From: Alicyclobacillus sacchari
GTDB taxonomy: Bacteria > Bacillota > Bacilli > Alicyclobacillales > Alicyclobacillaceae
Direction: 5' to 3'
Assembly: GCF_004366795.1 (NCBI RefSeq)
Contig: NZ_SORF01000004.1
Span: forward strand, 62,001-126,000
DNA length: 64,000 nt
How positions within the stretch are numbered: position 1 is the first letter of the stretch; every line of letters starts with the position of its first letter. The position numbers and the translations under genes are program-made. Shown here one piece after another: positions 28,979 through 38,410 of the stretch. Under the pieces are notes generated by a model. It saw nothing but the letters and a program-made list of their open reading frames with translations, made no database searches and had not been told where the DNA came from.

Positions 28979-29383
28979 TCAAGCGCAGGGGCCCCTGCGG
29001 TGAATGCGAACGCGCACGGTATCTAAGATGCCGGGAATGGGCGCCCCAGGTTTTTCAACCTCAACCACGACAGAGCGAACCAGGGGAAACTGCGTGAGGA
29101 CGGTTTCCGCAATTCGCTCCGCCAATGCTTCCAATAACCGCTTGGGCTCCCCTTCCACCACCTTTTGCGTCGCGGCAAAAACGTCAGCATAATTCACCGT
29201 CAAGCCGAGATCATCGGCTTCCCCAGCTCGGCGCAAGTCCGCATACAACCAGAGGTTGACGATGAAACGCTGACCGAGTTTCTGCTCTGCCTCGTACGCG
29301 CCGTGGTGCCCGTAAAAACGCATCCCCAGCAATGCGATTTCGTCCAAAGCCCCCACAGGTTCCCCTATGTTACTCACTCTCAT
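28979..29383 (-). CDS. folB: Dihydroneopterin aldolase
   Basis: A 134-residue FolB that splits dihydroneopterin into hydroxymethyl-dihydropterin and glycolaldehyde in folate synthesis. Core motifs are LLGMRFYGHHGAYEAEQKLG, TVNYADVF and KPGAPIPG. ATG 29383 follows GAGGGGGC; the frame opens further upstream but overlaps the YihY gene more. It overlaps the end of that gene by 14 bp, so translation is coupled. Confidence 0.93.
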   Translation of the reverse strand: MRVSNIGEPVGALDEIALLGMRFYGHHGAYEAEQKLGQRFIVNLWLYADLRRAGEADDLGLTVNYADVFAATQKVVEGEPKRLLEALAERIAETVLTQFPLVRSVVVEVEKPGAPIPGILDTVRVRIHRRGPCA

Positions 29384-30239
29384 CTGCCCCCTCGCGTTCA
29401 TTCCCGATCCTCTCGACGAGTGCCGCAACTTCAGCACCAAATAACAGGATGATCAGTGCGATATACATCCACAATACGAGTAAAATGACGACGGTCAAGC
29501 TTCCATAGATGAAGTGGTAGGTCACGAGGTGACTCGCGTACAAGACAAACAGTGTGCGCGCGAGATCGAGCAAGATGGTCGCCGCGAGGGCGCCAAGAAT
29601 GACGCTATTGACATCCACCCGGCGAGACGGCAGATAACGGTAGACGACAAAGCTGGTCACAAACAGGGACAAAGGGTAGAGAATGCGGGTTATCCCACGT
29701 AAACGCGATGCCCAGGCTGCAAGGAGCGAACTTGCAGGTACATGCAGGTGGACGACGGGGGAGATCGCGAGCGCGACGGAGCAGATCACCGCAAACGCGA
29801 TGAGCAGGCACAACGTGACGGCCGCGACGATGCGACGTGCCAAAAACGAACGCTGTGCGGTCACTTCTAAAATGCTGTCCAAGGCCTGTTGCACGGCGAT
29901 AAACGCGCTGGTTGCCGACCACGCGAGCGTGATCAAACTGACAAAGCCAGCGCGAGCTCCGACAGTCCCCAGCTTTTCGATGTAATCTTCGAGGAAGCGA
30001 TTGGCATTCGAGACGTCCGGATAATAAGGCTTCAGTGCTTCCACCAGAAGTTTGACCACTGGTTGATGCGGTACGGCCAAGCTGGCCCCGTAGATGATCA
30101 GAATGAGAAGCGGAAACAGCGAAAAGATGGTGTAAAATGAAATCTGCGCGGCGAGCGAAGCAATGTCATGGCGAAACACGTTGACCAACAACTGCGTCAA
30201 AAAGTCAGCGAAGACTCGAACACGCGTGCGTACGCCCAC
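29370..30239 (-). CDS. YihY/UPF0761-family membrane protein
   Basis: About 289 residues with roughly six membrane helices. The family pattern is seen in DIASLAAQISFYTIFSLFPL, ALKPYYPDV and IYGSLTVVILLVLWMYIALI. Once called ribonuclease BN, the family has no proven nuclease activity. The GTG at 30239 has GGGAG upstream; GTG 30248, which overlaps the previous stop (GTGA), is a close alternative. It lies between rluA-type and folB genes on one strand. Confidence 0.88.
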   Translation of the reverse strand: MGVRTRVRVFADFLTQLLVNVFRHDIASLAAQISFYTIFSLFPLLILIIYGASLAVPHQPVVKLLVEALKPYYPDVSNANRFLEDYIEKLGTVGARAGFVSLITLAWSATSAFIAVQQALDSILEVTAQRSFLARRIVAAVTLCLLIAFAVICSVALAISPVVHLHVPASSLLAAWASRLRGITRILYPLSLFVTSFVVYRYLPSRRVDVNSVILGALAATILLDLARTLFVLYASHLVTYHFIYGSLTVVILLVLWMYIALIILLFGAEVAALVERIGNEREGADESE

Positions 30240-30244
30240 CGCCC

Positions 30245-31210
30245 TCACTCCCGCAAGAAAAATTCCTCCGCAAGGCCAAACTTGTCCAGTAATGCGCCGC
30301 GCCACCCCGCATCAAACGGTGCCATGATGTCAATCCATCTCTCATCGTACGGGTGCCAGAAACGCAACTTGGCCGCGTGCAGCGCAATCTGTCCGCGTGT
30401 CGGCCAAGCGCCAAGCGCAGTGCCGCCATACCACGCATCCCCGACAATCGGCGCGCCTTGTGCCGATAGGTGCACTCGTATTTGATGGGTACGCCCGGTG
30501 TCAAGTTGTAATTGCAGCAGCGACAGATCCATTCCATCCTGCTCGCGCACAGCGAGCACCGCTATATGTGTACGCGCCGGCTTGCCCGTGGATGACACGC
30601 GATACTTACCACTTTGATGGCGATCGCGACCGATGGGTTGATCGATCACGCCCTCTCGTACGCGTCGCCCCGATGTGATGGCGACGTACGAGCGCTGGAT
30701 GGCCTTATTGGCCAACTGTGCATCGAGCGCCCTCAAGATAAAGGCATGTTTTGCGTAGAGGACTGCACCCGTCGTCGGTCCATCCAACCGGTGTACATGC
30801 AGTCCTCGCCCACCGCTTGGTGCTAAGTAATCTTCGACCATGTCGTCGAGCGCGGTGACATTCGGGTCATCTGCATGAATGATGACGCCTGCCGGCTTGT
30901 TGACCACAAGGACGTGATCGTCCTCGTACAAGATGGCAAGTTCACGGGTGTTAACATAAGCGACGGTGTGGTTCGTCTGCTTTTCCCATGTCGGATCCGA
31001 GAGCAACAGGCGTGCACCCGCTGCAAGCTCGTCCATCGGTTTCGCACGTTCCCGATGGCAGGTGACCAGAGCGCGATCGAAAAGCTGATTGACGAACGCA
31101 TGTGGAAGCCCCAATCGCTCATGCAAAAACCGCTCGACCGACCAGCCAGCTGAAGCCTTATCCAGGCGTATGCTTAACACGCCGGAACGAAATTGAACCT
31201 CCAACGCCAA
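30245..31210 (-). CDS. RluA-family rRNA/tRNA pseudouridine synthase
   Basis: A 321-residue pseudouridine synthase. An S4-like N-terminal part (FLHERLGLPHAFVNQLFDRA) precedes the catalytic domain, with the nucleophilic Asp in LHVHRLDGPTTGAVLYAK and the RluA motif LDTGRTHQIRVHLS. The start is uncertain: TTG 31210 or TTG 31204 behind GGGGAG. The target RNA position cannot be told from sequence. It begins a small operon with yihY and folB. Confidence 0.92.
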   Translation of the reverse strand: MALEVQFRSGVLSIRLDKASAGWSVERFLHERLGLPHAFVNQLFDRALVTCHRERAKPMDELAAGARLLLSDPTWEKQTNHTVAYVNTRELAILYEDDHVLVVNKPAGVIIHADDPNVTALDDMVEDYLAPSGGRGLHVHRLDGPTTGAVLYAKHAFILRALDAQLANKAIQRSYVAITSGRRVREGVIDQPIGRDRHQSGKYRVSSTGKPARTHIAVLAVREQDGMDLSLLQLQLDTGRTHQIRVHLSAQGAPIVGDAWYGGTALGAWPTRGQIALHAAKLRFWHPYDERWIDIMAPFDAGWRGALLDKFGLAEEFFLRE

Positions 31211-31288
31211 CTCTCCCCATCTTCATGCAGACATTGTCATTATGTACCATAGCAGTGTCCATTCAACCCGACACACGCATAAACGGAT

Positions 31289-31330
31289 AAAAAGGCGCCG
31301 CTGGACGGTAGACACCGCTCCGCGACGCCT
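31289..31330 (-). terminator. Intrinsic terminator of nfu
   Basis: On the minus strand AGGCGTCGC pairs with GCGGCGCCT (one T-G wobble) with a 20-base loop, followed by TTTTT. It lies about 55 bp past the nfu stop. Confidence 0.75.
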
Positions 31331-31385
31331 GAAATAAAGTTTGGCAGGGCAAACCAAAGAAACATCCACGCCGAACTTACACAAA

Positions 31386-31634
31386 TTACACGGCTTCTAC
31401 GTATTCCACGTCTGGCGCAACCTTCTTGATTGCCCGTTCAATACCCATTTTGAGCGTCATCACGCTCGCCGGACAGCCGACGCAAGCCCCCTGCAAGGAG
31501 ACAAATACCGTTTTTGACAATTCGTCATACGATACAAACTCCACATCGCCGCCGTCCATTTGAATTGCATCCCGAACGGAGTCGAGCGCTTCGCGAATCC
31601 GCGCTTCCGTGGAGGTAACTTCATGTTCTGACAT
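31386..31634 (-). CDS. Nfu-type Fe-S carrier (NifU C-terminal domain)
   Basis: An 82-residue Nfu protein that carries and delivers Fe-S clusters. The CxxC is in QGACVGCPASVMTLKMGIER, and the whole protein is one NifU C-terminal domain. ATG follows GGAGGGG. It is unlinked to the suf operon at 3-8 kb but works in the same pathway. Confidence 0.93.
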   Translation of the reverse strand: MSEHEVTSTEARIREALDSVRDAIQMDGGDVEFVSYDELSKTVFVSLQGACVGCPASVMTLKMGIERAIKKVAPDVEYVEAV

Positions 31635-31742
31635 CGGTTCATCCCCTCCAATTATGTATTAGCATACGCGCTGCGGGAATCCGCATGCAAGTGGCGAACG
31701 TGCACGAATCCCTGCACGCATCCAGCCCTCGTGCACAACATA

Positions 31743-31774
31743 CGCGCGACACCCGTTTTACCTGGTGTCGCGCG
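31743..31774 (-). terminator. Strong hairpin after the GNAT gene
   Basis: CGCGCGACACC and GGTGTCGCGCG form a perfect 11-bp stem with a 10-base loop, 15 bp after the stop at 31790. No T-run follows on the minus strand. Confidence 0.55.
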
Positions 31775-31789
31775 ACTCGACGATGGACT

Positions 31790-32419
31790 TCAAAACTGTG
31801 GCATACCCATGGGCGGCATTCCCACGCCAAAGCCTGGAGCCACTGGCTGAGCAATCACCTTGTGAAACGCGATGGTATGAGGCTCGAAGCGGAAAACCTC
31901 CTGGAAACCCAAGCTGCGCGTGAAAGCCAAGCTCTGTTCGTTGTTGTCCTGTACAAACACTTCGAGCGTATGCATGCCCATCCGGCGTGCGTCTTCTTCA
32001 ATTTTGGCGATGGCCGCCTTGCCGACACCGGCACGCTGATATCTTGGCTGAATCACCATCGCGCTGATATGCATTTTCCCATCGTAACTCGTCAGGTACG
32101 AGTAATATCCAATCGGTTTGCCATTGCGTTCGATCACGAACGTCGGCGCCCCTGACTGAATATACGTACGGAACTGTTCCTCTGGAAACGGCTGTCCAAA
32201 CGCCTTTTGATGCACATCGCCGAGTTCCGATTTCGTCAACGAGACGATAAAATCATCGTCTGCCGCAGTGCGCGGCCGATACGTGATGGTGACGGGTTCC
32301 TTCGCAACTGCCTGCCTTTTTGCCGTTCGCTTCGCCTTCAATGTTGGCTTGCGAACCGCAGCCGGCCTTGCCCGGTGCGTTGACCCAGGTACCATCAAAT
32401 GAAGCGCATGCGTCTGCAT
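31790..32419 (-). CDS. GNAT-family N-acetyltransferase
   Basis: A 209-residue protein. A basic N-terminal extension of about 40 residues (THRARPAAVRKPTLKAKRTA) precedes the GNAT domain with the acetyl-CoA loop QPRYQRAGVGKAAIAKIEED and the final strand EVFVQDNNEQSLAFTRSLGF. The tail is rich in Gly, Met and Pro (GFGVGMPPMGMPQF). ATG 32419 follows GGGAGG at 11 bases. Substrate unknown. Confidence 0.88.
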   Translation of the reverse strand: MQTHALHLMVPGSTHRARPAAVRKPTLKAKRTAKRQAVAKEPVTITYRPRTAADDDFIVSLTKSELGDVHQKAFGQPFPEEQFRTYIQSGAPTFVIERNGKPIGYYSYLTSYDGKMHISAMVIQPRYQRAGVGKAAIAKIEEDARRMGMHTLEVFVQDNNEQSLAFTRSLGFQEVFRFEPHTIAFHKVIAQPVAPGFGVGMPPMGMPQF

Positions 32420-32514
32420 ATGATGTCCGACCTCCCTAAACGATTGCCCACCGTCGACATCACACACTATGCACACGCCTATCTATTTGCGATTGCTTGC
32501 GCGACGTGACAAGC

Positions 32515-33012
32515 CTAGCGCTTGCGGCCAAACCAGCGCCGCGCTGTTTTCGGCGTGCTCGTCTCTTCTCTTTGGCGTCGCTGTTGTGCGTTTTTCAAAC
32601 GCTTGCTGCTCACTTCCGTGACAACGCTGCCAATGTAGTTACCCATGATATCCATCTTGTACTTGCGGTTGACTTCAATCTTGTCATACTCCTCTTTCGT
32701 CGTCCGAAACGTGACGGTCGTGACGCGATTGACGTTCACCCCGCGCATGGTCTGTCCGACACTGACTCGCCCGGTCACTTGATAAGTCGGTAGTGGCAGA
32801 TATTTGCTGACTCCAGACGGACCGCGTTCGCGCACCCGTTTTTTCGCCAACACAAATACCTCATGGCGCTCTTTGTTCGCAAGGTACTGCTCGTCAAACT
32901 TGCGCTGCCGTCGGCGCGCCCATAAGTAGAAGAGCGTATAGACAATGATGAGAAATACCAAAACGCTCAATAAGATCAGCCAATATCTCAACGACGGATC
33001 CCCCTGCATCAT
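32515..33012 (-). CDS. Hypothetical single-pass membrane protein
   Basis: A 165-residue protein with one N-terminal membrane helix (WLILLSVLVFLIIVYTLFYL, residues about 11-30), then a basic cytoplasmic domain. It contains TYQVTGRVSVGQTMRGVNVN and a Lys/Arg-rich C-terminus. The ATG-ATG at 33012 lacks a clear ribosome binding site; a TTG at 32991 has AGGGGG eight bases upstream and may be the real start. It follows pcrA by 35 bp on the same strand. Function unknown. Confidence 0.7.
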   Translation of the reverse strand: MMQGDPSLRYWLILLSVLVFLIIVYTLFYLWARRRQRKFDEQYLANKERHEVFVLAKKRVRERGPSGVSKYLPLPTYQVTGRVSVGQTMRGVNVNRVTTVTFRTTKEEYDKIEVNRKYKMDIMGNYIGSVVTEVSSKRLKNAQQRRQREETSTPKTARRWFGRKR

Positions 33013-33047
33013 CTATGCGATTATGTTCCAACATGTTGTTGACTGGT

Positions 33048-35177
33048 CTATTGTACCACGGAATCTTGGACAGGCCGCAATCCTTTCTTCGCGACCCACT
33101 TCATGCCAACCGATGGATGAAACATGATTTGGACCTGTTCATCCCCGCCATCCTTTGCTGCCGCGATATGCAGGACAATACCTTCGCCGTATTGCGCATG
33201 GCGCACGTGCTGACCAGGGACAGGCGAAAACGTGTTTTGGATGGAAAGGTCGAGCCTAGCTATGAGTTCCTCCGGCACTTCCGTGAGAAACCGCGACGGA
33301 TCGCGCTGGACGGTTTGTCCATAGATGGTCCGTTCCACCGCATACGTCATGTACAGCTGATTCATCGCGCGTGTCATGCCGACATAGCACAGATTGCGCT
33401 CCTCTTCGACGGCGCGATCGTCATCCATCGAACGTGGGTGCGGGAACAGGCCTTCCTCCATGCCAATTAGAAAGACCACGGGAAACTCCAGCCCTTTGCT
33501 CGCATGCATCGTCATCAAGCGCACAGTGCCCTGCCCCTTATCTCGCTCTTTATCGACGTCGCTCAGCAGGCTCACTTCAGCCAGAAATTCGGCGACAGAA
33601 CCACCTCGACGCCTGTCGAACGATTTCGTCACACTGAACAGTTCGTCGATGTTCTCCGCACGCGCCCGATCTTCTTTCTTGCCGCTTTCCAGGTACATGT
33701 CACGATACTTCGTCGCATGCAGCACCTCGGCAAGATATTCACTCACCGACATGCCTTCCATCCATAGCATGAGTTCTTCCAGCTGATCGTGAAATGAGTG
33801 CGCAGCTGCGCTTGCCTTTGCTGACAAGCCAGCACTCTCACCGCAGACCAGAGCTTCAAACAGCGTCATGCCCTCGCTGTGCGCGTAGTCAAACAGCCGC
33901 CCGACTGCCGAGTCGCCGAGCCCCCGCCGCGGCGTGTTGATGATACGCAACAGCGAAATCTCATCGCGCGGATTGACCAACACGCGCAAGTAGGCAAACA
34001 CGTCTTTGATCTCGCGCCGATCGTAGAACGTCAGGCCCCCGACGATGGTATACGGAATCGCGCGGCCCAGCAAAGCTTCTTCGACTGCTCGCGATTGTGC
34101 ATTGGCCCGATAGAGCACGGCACAATCGCCATACGATCCGCCGTTTGCCACATGCTCGGCAATCTTTTCGGCGACAAACGCCGCCTCCGCCTCGCTGTCG
34201 GTCAAACAGCACACCAACGGCTTGTCTCCCGCGCCACGCGTCGACCTCAGCGCCTTCTCACGCCGGCGCGTATTGTTCGCGATGAGGGCGTTCGAGGCTT
34301 TCAAGATGGCTTCGGTCGATCGGTAGTTGCGCACCAGCATGACGACTTTCGCTTCCGGGTAATCGCGCTCAAACCGCATCATGTTTTCGCTGTCGGCCCC
34401 CCGCCACGCGTAGATCGCCTGATCCGAGTCGCCGACCGCACAGAGATTGCGGTGCCCGTCCGCCAATAACTGCAAAAGACGATATTGGGCGTGGTTGGTA
34501 TCCTGGTACTCGTCCACTAAGATATGCCGAAACTTCGTCTGATATCGCTCGCGAATGACCGGATCGCGCTCGAACAGCTTCACCGCATTGCCAATTAAAT
34601 CGTCGAAATCCATCGCGTTTGCGGCAAACAAGCGCTGCTGATACAACTCATACACGTCCGCCGCCACCAGGTCGTTGATAAGCGACTCGTCGATGACGGG
34701 TCCCTTGTCGCGCAGCTGGTTCTTCCAAAAGGAAATGCGGCTGCCAATCGCCCGTGGATCGTACGTCTTGAGATCGCAATTTAGGTCAAGCAGACATTGC
34801 GCGATGAGCGCCTCTTGATCGTCGCTGTCAAGGATGCTGAAGCTAGACGTATAGCCGAGGGCTTCCGCTTCGCGGCGGAGGATGCGCACACAAATGCTAT
34901 GGAACGTACCCATCCACAAATCGTCCGCACGCTGGCCGATGAGCGTGCGAACGCGCTCTTTCATTTCGCGCGCCGCCTTGTTGGTGAACGTGATCGCGAG
35001 AATTTCCGGCACCGGCACGCCGTGTTCGGCAATCAAATACGCGATCCGCCGCGTAAGCACACTCGTCTTGCCGCTACCCGCGCCGGCGACGACGAGCAAC
35101 GGTCCTGACGTCGTGAGAACCGCCTCGCGCTGTTCTGGATTGAGCCCGGCCAGGAAGTCTTCTTGGGGTTTTGCCAT
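33048..35177 (-). CDS. pcrA: ATP-dependent DNA helicase PcrA/UvrD
   Basis: A 709-residue superfamily 1A 3'-5' helicase for repair and plasmid replication. Motif I is VVAGAGSGKTSVLTRR, motif Ia ITFTNKAAREMKERV, motif II VDEYQDTN, motif III AVGDSDQAIYAWRGA, motif V VRLMTMHASKGLEFPVVFL and motif VI EEERNLCYVGMTRAM. ATG 35177 has TGAGGAGG upstream. The C-terminus keeps the short PcrA tail. Confidence 0.97.
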   Translation of the reverse strand: MAKPQEDFLAGLNPEQREAVLTTSGPLLVVAGAGSGKTSVLTRRIAYLIAEHGVPVPEILAITFTNKAAREMKERVRTLIGQRADDLWMGTFHSICVRILRREAEALGYTSSFSILDSDDQEALIAQCLLDLNCDLKTYDPRAIGSRISFWKNQLRDKGPVIDESLINDLVAADVYELYQQRLFAANAMDFDDLIGNAVKLFERDPVIRERYQTKFRHILVDEYQDTNHAQYRLLQLLADGHRNLCAVGDSDQAIYAWRGADSENMMRFERDYPEAKVVMLVRNYRSTEAILKASNALIANNTRRREKALRSTRGAGDKPLVCCLTDSEAEAAFVAEKIAEHVANGGSYGDCAVLYRANAQSRAVEEALLGRAIPYTIVGGLTFYDRREIKDVFAYLRVLVNPRDEISLLRIINTPRRGLGDSAVGRLFDYAHSEGMTLFEALVCGESAGLSAKASAAAHSFHDQLEELMLWMEGMSVSEYLAEVLHATKYRDMYLESGKKEDRARAENIDELFSVTKSFDRRRGGSVAEFLAEVSLLSDVDKERDKGQGTVRLMTMHASKGLEFPVVFLIGMEEGLFPHPRSMDDDRAVEEERNLCYVGMTRAMNQLYMTYAVERTIYGQTVQRDPSRFLTEVPEELIARLDLSIQNTFSPVPGQHVRHAQYGEGIVLHIAAAKDGGDEQVQIMFHPSVGMKWVAKKGLRPVQDSVVQ

Positions 35178-35349
35178 GGTGTTCCTCCTCACTGGCCCGT
35201 ACGCAGTTCTGCAAGATCACAGGCTACCACGGAACTTGTTCGGAAAAAAGGCCTGCGCACAGGAAAGAAACTTCGTTAACCGATTTCGTACGCTTTCAAC
35301 TTTTGCTACGATTACTGTCGATCCCGATTTCGCAAAGGAGCCTCACGGC

Positions 35350-35865
35350 ATGCCCAAAGCTGCATTCATCGCACTCCCGAAGTGTCGCCTGCACGACGTC
35401 TCACCGCTCCTTGAAACACTCGCCCGACAAGATTGGCGCTTACGAACGCTCACCCTCGACGGCACGCCGTGCACGACTGCAGAAGGGCTCGCCATTTGTA
35501 CGGATGGCTCGGTGGAAGAGGCGGTTCCACTCGATCTCTCCCTTTGCGTGCTGCCAGGCGGCTTGTACAATGCCCAGGTGTGGAACGACATTCGGCTGCA
35601 TCGGTACGTGCGTCAGTTCGCAGGGCGCAAGGGCTGGTTTGCCGTCTCGGGCGAAGGTGCCGCTTGTCTCGCTGCAGCGGGCCTTCTCGGCGGACTTCGC
35701 TTTAGTGCCCCGCTGTCGTTCGTCGTGGGCCAGGCGGCGCTATTTCGCTACAGCATCCACACCACACACCCCGTATCGACGGATGGGGGGATTGTCTCCT
35801 CTGATGGAAGCGATCCCGCTGGATTCTGTCAGGCTGTTTTTGGCAGACTAAACATAGGCGTGTGA
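35350..35865 (+). CDS. DJ-1/PfpI-like protein lacking the catalytic Cys
   Basis: A 171-residue protein with the DJ-1/PfpI fold order: LTLDGTPCTTAEG, LCVLPGGLYNAQVWND and the nucleophile-elbow region FAVSGEGAACLAAAGLLGG. In active members the elbow reads A-I-C-x-G; here the Cys position is Ser. ATG 35350 has AAAGGAG eight bases upstream. It is divergent from pcrA. Either a non-catalytic relative or one with altered chemistry. Confidence 0.75.
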   Translation: MPKAAFIALPKCRLHDVSPLLETLARQDWRLRTLTLDGTPCTTAEGLAICTDGSVEEAVPLDLSLCVLPGGLYNAQVWNDIRLHRYVRQFAGRKGWFAVSGEGAACLAAAGLLGGLRFSAPLSFVVGQAALFRYSIHTTHPVSTDGGIVSSDGSDPAGFCQAVFGRLNIGV

Positions 35866-35910
35866 TGGCGTGTATACGAACAGCATGTGAAACGACCAGT
35901 GCTTGGCGTG

Positions 35911-35919
35911 TGCTATGAT
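35911..35919 (+). promoter_or_regulatory. Extended -10 promoter before the cyclophilin gene
   Basis: TGC-TATGAT, an extended -10 (TGnTATAAT-like), lies 33 bp upstream of the ATG. No good -35 was found, as expected for this class. Confidence 0.45.
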
Positions 35920-35951
35920 GGGACAAGCAGAGAAAAGCAAGGAGGCATGGC

Positions 35952-36701
35952 ATGAAAGCACGAATGTTACATACGTTTTTCGCCGTTGCAGCCGCGTGCG
36001 CATTTGCAGCAGGATGCGGCACGCCCACCAACAACACGGCCAACGCAACAAACCTGACCGATGGCGTCAACTCGTCCGCTGGCGCAGTGAATCAAACAGC
36101 GAATGATTCGGCCAATGCGACGAACGATGCGGCCAACCCGCCAAGCCTGCATACGACGACGCAACAATGGTCAAGCGCACCGAAAATGACCATCGACCCG
36201 TCAAAGACGTATGACGCGATTGTGCACACGAATTATGGTGACTTCACGATTCAGCTCGACGCCAAAGACAGCCCAATTACGGTTAACAACTTTGTGTTTT
36301 TGGCGAAACACAACTTTTATCACGACTGCTCGTTCTTCCGGATTATCAAAAACTTCATGGTCCAGACCGGCGACCCGAACAACAATGGAACGGGCGGTCC
36401 TGGGTACACCATTCCGGACGAATTGACCCATCAGTATCCGTTTACGCAAGGCGTCGTCGCGATGGCGAACACGGGACAACCGCATACGGGCGGCAGTCAG
36501 TTCTTCATCTGCACCGTGAATGACACCAAAGTATTCCAGCCACCAAACAACAAGTACACCGAATTTGGACGCGTTGTCTCAGGTATGAACGTTGTCGAGA
36601 AGATTGCATCCATTCCGGTCACCAACAACCCGCAGACGGGCGAATTGAGTTATCCACTGGCAACGGCATACATCGAATCGATTGACATCGAGGTCAAATA
36701 G
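35952..36701 (+). CDS. Lipoprotein cyclophilin (peptidyl-prolyl isomerase)
   Basis: A 249-residue exported foldase. The signal peptide ends in a lipobox AFAAGC with C22 lipidated, followed by an Asn/Ala/Thr-rich linker to about residue 70. The cyclophilin domain has FFRIIKNFMVQTGDPNNNGT, ELTHQYPFTQGVVAMANTG and SQFFICT. It should help fold secreted proteins at the outer membrane face of the cell. ATG follows AAGGAGG. Confidence 0.92.
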   Translation: MKARMLHTFFAVAAACAFAAGCGTPTNNTANATNLTDGVNSSAGAVNQTANDSANATNDAANPPSLHTTTQQWSSAPKMTIDPSKTYDAIVHTNYGDFTIQLDAKDSPITVNNFVFLAKHNFYHDCSFFRIIKNFMVQTGDPNNNGTGGPGYTIPDELTHQYPFTQGVVAMANTGQPHTGGSQFFICTVNDTKVFQPPNNKYTEFGRVVSGMNVVEKIASIPVTNNPQTGELSYPLATAYIESIDIEVK

Positions 36702-36713
36702 GGAGCGAACCCG

Positions 36714-37130
36714 ATGCGCTATAACCGTGGACGCCAATACATTTGGTTGATCATTCTCGTCGTCGTGGTCGCACTCGCGCGCATCCGCATCGGCGGCAGC
36801 GTGCCTCTGCCAGCCAGCTACGAAAAGCTGGCTGGTGGACAAATTCGCATTCAAGTTCAGGCCAAGCCCGTGCCTTCGACGGCCACCGGAGAGCAGTGGA
36901 ACTTGGAAAAACACGTGCAAAACGGGCAGACCATTTACACCGCGAACCTGTATATGAACGGGCACGAACAACTTTTGTTCCCAAGCCTCAAAACCCAATC
37001 GAAGACTGCAGCAGGTACGCTGTATGAAAGCAACGGGAAAATTCGATTTGGCAGCCAGGATTATCATGCGATCGATCTGTTTGTTGCAGCTGATGGAAAA
37101 AGCGGTTACATCGATTTCGCCAAATCTTGA
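36714..37130 (+). CDS. Hypothetical membrane-anchored protein
   Basis: A 138-residue protein with one N-terminal membrane helix (YIWLIILVVVVALARIRIG) and an extracytoplasmic domain of beta type (GQIRIQVQAKPVPSTATGEQ). It starts 12 bp after the cyclophilin stop with GGGAG upstream, so the two are cotranscribed. No known family seen. Confidence 0.72.
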   Translation: MRYNRGRQYIWLIILVVVVALARIRIGGSVPLPASYEKLAGGQIRIQVQAKPVPSTATGEQWNLEKHVQNGQTIYTANLYMNGHEQLLFPSLKTQSKTAAGTLYESNGKIRFGSQDYHAIDLFVAADGKSGYIDFAKS

Positions 37131-37205
37131 ATTCGATATGAAGCTACACGGCCGGGGCTGCCATCAAACCGTGGATCTCGAACGAGCCCCGACCACTGCC
37201 CCCAA

Positions 37206-38390
37206 TCACGATCGATTCGGCTGCCGATATGGCGCCGTCCCTTCTTTGGCGAGCATCCGATATACCGCATCATCCATGGGGGGATTGTGCAATCCCGCGC
37301 GTACATCGCGATAATAACGCTCGAGCGGGAGCGACTTTGACAGGCTGCGCCCACCAACGACGCGCATGGCGAGATCGACGACCTCGTTTGCGGCATTGGT
37401 AGCGAGCGTCTTTGCCGCGCCAAATTGGGCCCGCAGCCGCGGCCGATCCACAGGATCTGACCGATCCCAACGCGCAGCGAGATCGTACAACAACGTGCGC
37501 GCGGCCAGGAGCTTCAATTCCATTTCGCCGAGCTTCTGTTCGACGTGCGCAACGTCCGCAATCGGATGCGGCAACGAGTTGGGTTGATAGGTTGCCGCAT
37601 AGCGCATGGCAAAGTCGCGTGCAGCAAGACCGACCCCCAAATAACATGCCGGTATGTGCAGGAGCCAGCCCCCGCCGTCCTGATTCCGCTCGGTCTTGGC
37701 ACCGGGGCGGGCGATGGATACCACATGGTTCGACGGTACGAACACATCGTGGAGCACGATATCATGGCTGCCCGTTGCTCGCATGCCAAGGACGTTCCAC
37801 GTTTCGACGATTTCGACATCCTCTCCGCGCACAAGAAATTGTCCGACCACATCTTCCCCCGCGACGGTGGCGGTCACCACAATCCAGGTCAAAGCAGGCG
37901 ACAGCGTGCTAAACGTCTTGCGCCCGCGGATACGATATCCTCCATCGACTGGCACCGCGGTCGTCTCCGGCTTACCCCCGCGGCTCGGACTGCCGGTTGC
38001 TGGTTCGCTTGCGCAACTGTTGATCAAGGCGCCATCCTGCACGACCGTCTCACAAACGGCTGCAAACAGTTCGTCCGGAAACGCTCCGGTGGACCGTAGA
38101 TTGAGGATCATGCCGACGTGCCAACCTATGGCAAGCGCGGTCGATCCGTCGCCGCGTGCCAGTTGCTCTTGGTGCATCAACATTTCCGACAGGCTGATTT
38201 CCAGTCCCCCATATTCACGTGGCACCGTCCAGGCCACGTAACCTACGGCCTGAAGATCGCGTATGTTCTCGTGAGGAAACGCGCCTGTCTCGTCATACCC
38301 GGCAGCGCGTTCGCTGAATTTCGTTGCCAATTCACGCGTGATGGCAAGCCGTTCTCTCACGTCTGCGGACAATTCCCGCTCATCGTACAT
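37206..38390 (-). CDS. Acyl-CoA dehydrogenase-family flavoprotein
   Basis: A 394-residue protein of the acyl-CoA dehydrogenase superfamily. It shows the FAD-linked core: [56 protein letters not shown] and the C-terminal helical bundle ending [20 protein letters not shown]. The catalytic Glu of classic acyl-CoA dehydrogenases is not evident, and the family includes flavin monooxygenases acting on sulfur compounds, so the reaction is open. ATG 38390 follows GGAGGTGG. It lies 20 bp after bshB2. Confidence 0.85.
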   Translation of the reverse strand: MYDERELSADVRERLAITRELATKFSERAAGYDETGAFPHENIRDLQAVGYVAWTVPREYGGLEISLSEMLMHQEQLARGDGSTALAIGWHVGMILNLRSTGAFPDELFAAVCETVVQDGALINSCASEPATGSPSRGGKPETTAVPVDGGYRIRGRKTFSTLSPALTWIVVTATVAGEDVVGQFLVRGEDVEIVETWNVLGMRATGSHDIVLHDVFVPSNHVVSIARPGAKTERNQDGGGWLLHIPACYLGVGLAARDFAMRYAATYQPNSLPHPIADVAHVEQKLGEMELKLLAARTLLYDLAARWDRSDPVDRPRLRAQFGAAKTLATNAANEVVDLAMRVVGGRSLSKSLPLERYYRDVRAGLHNPPMDDAVYRMLAKEGTAPYRQPNRS

Positions 38391-38410
38391 GGAACCACCT
38401 CCGTCGTTTC

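Noticed and set aside
31639-31854. 71-codon frame between nfu and the GNAT gene
   Set aside because: It crosses a perfect 11-bp hairpin and overlaps the GNAT C-terminus; composition is shadow-like.
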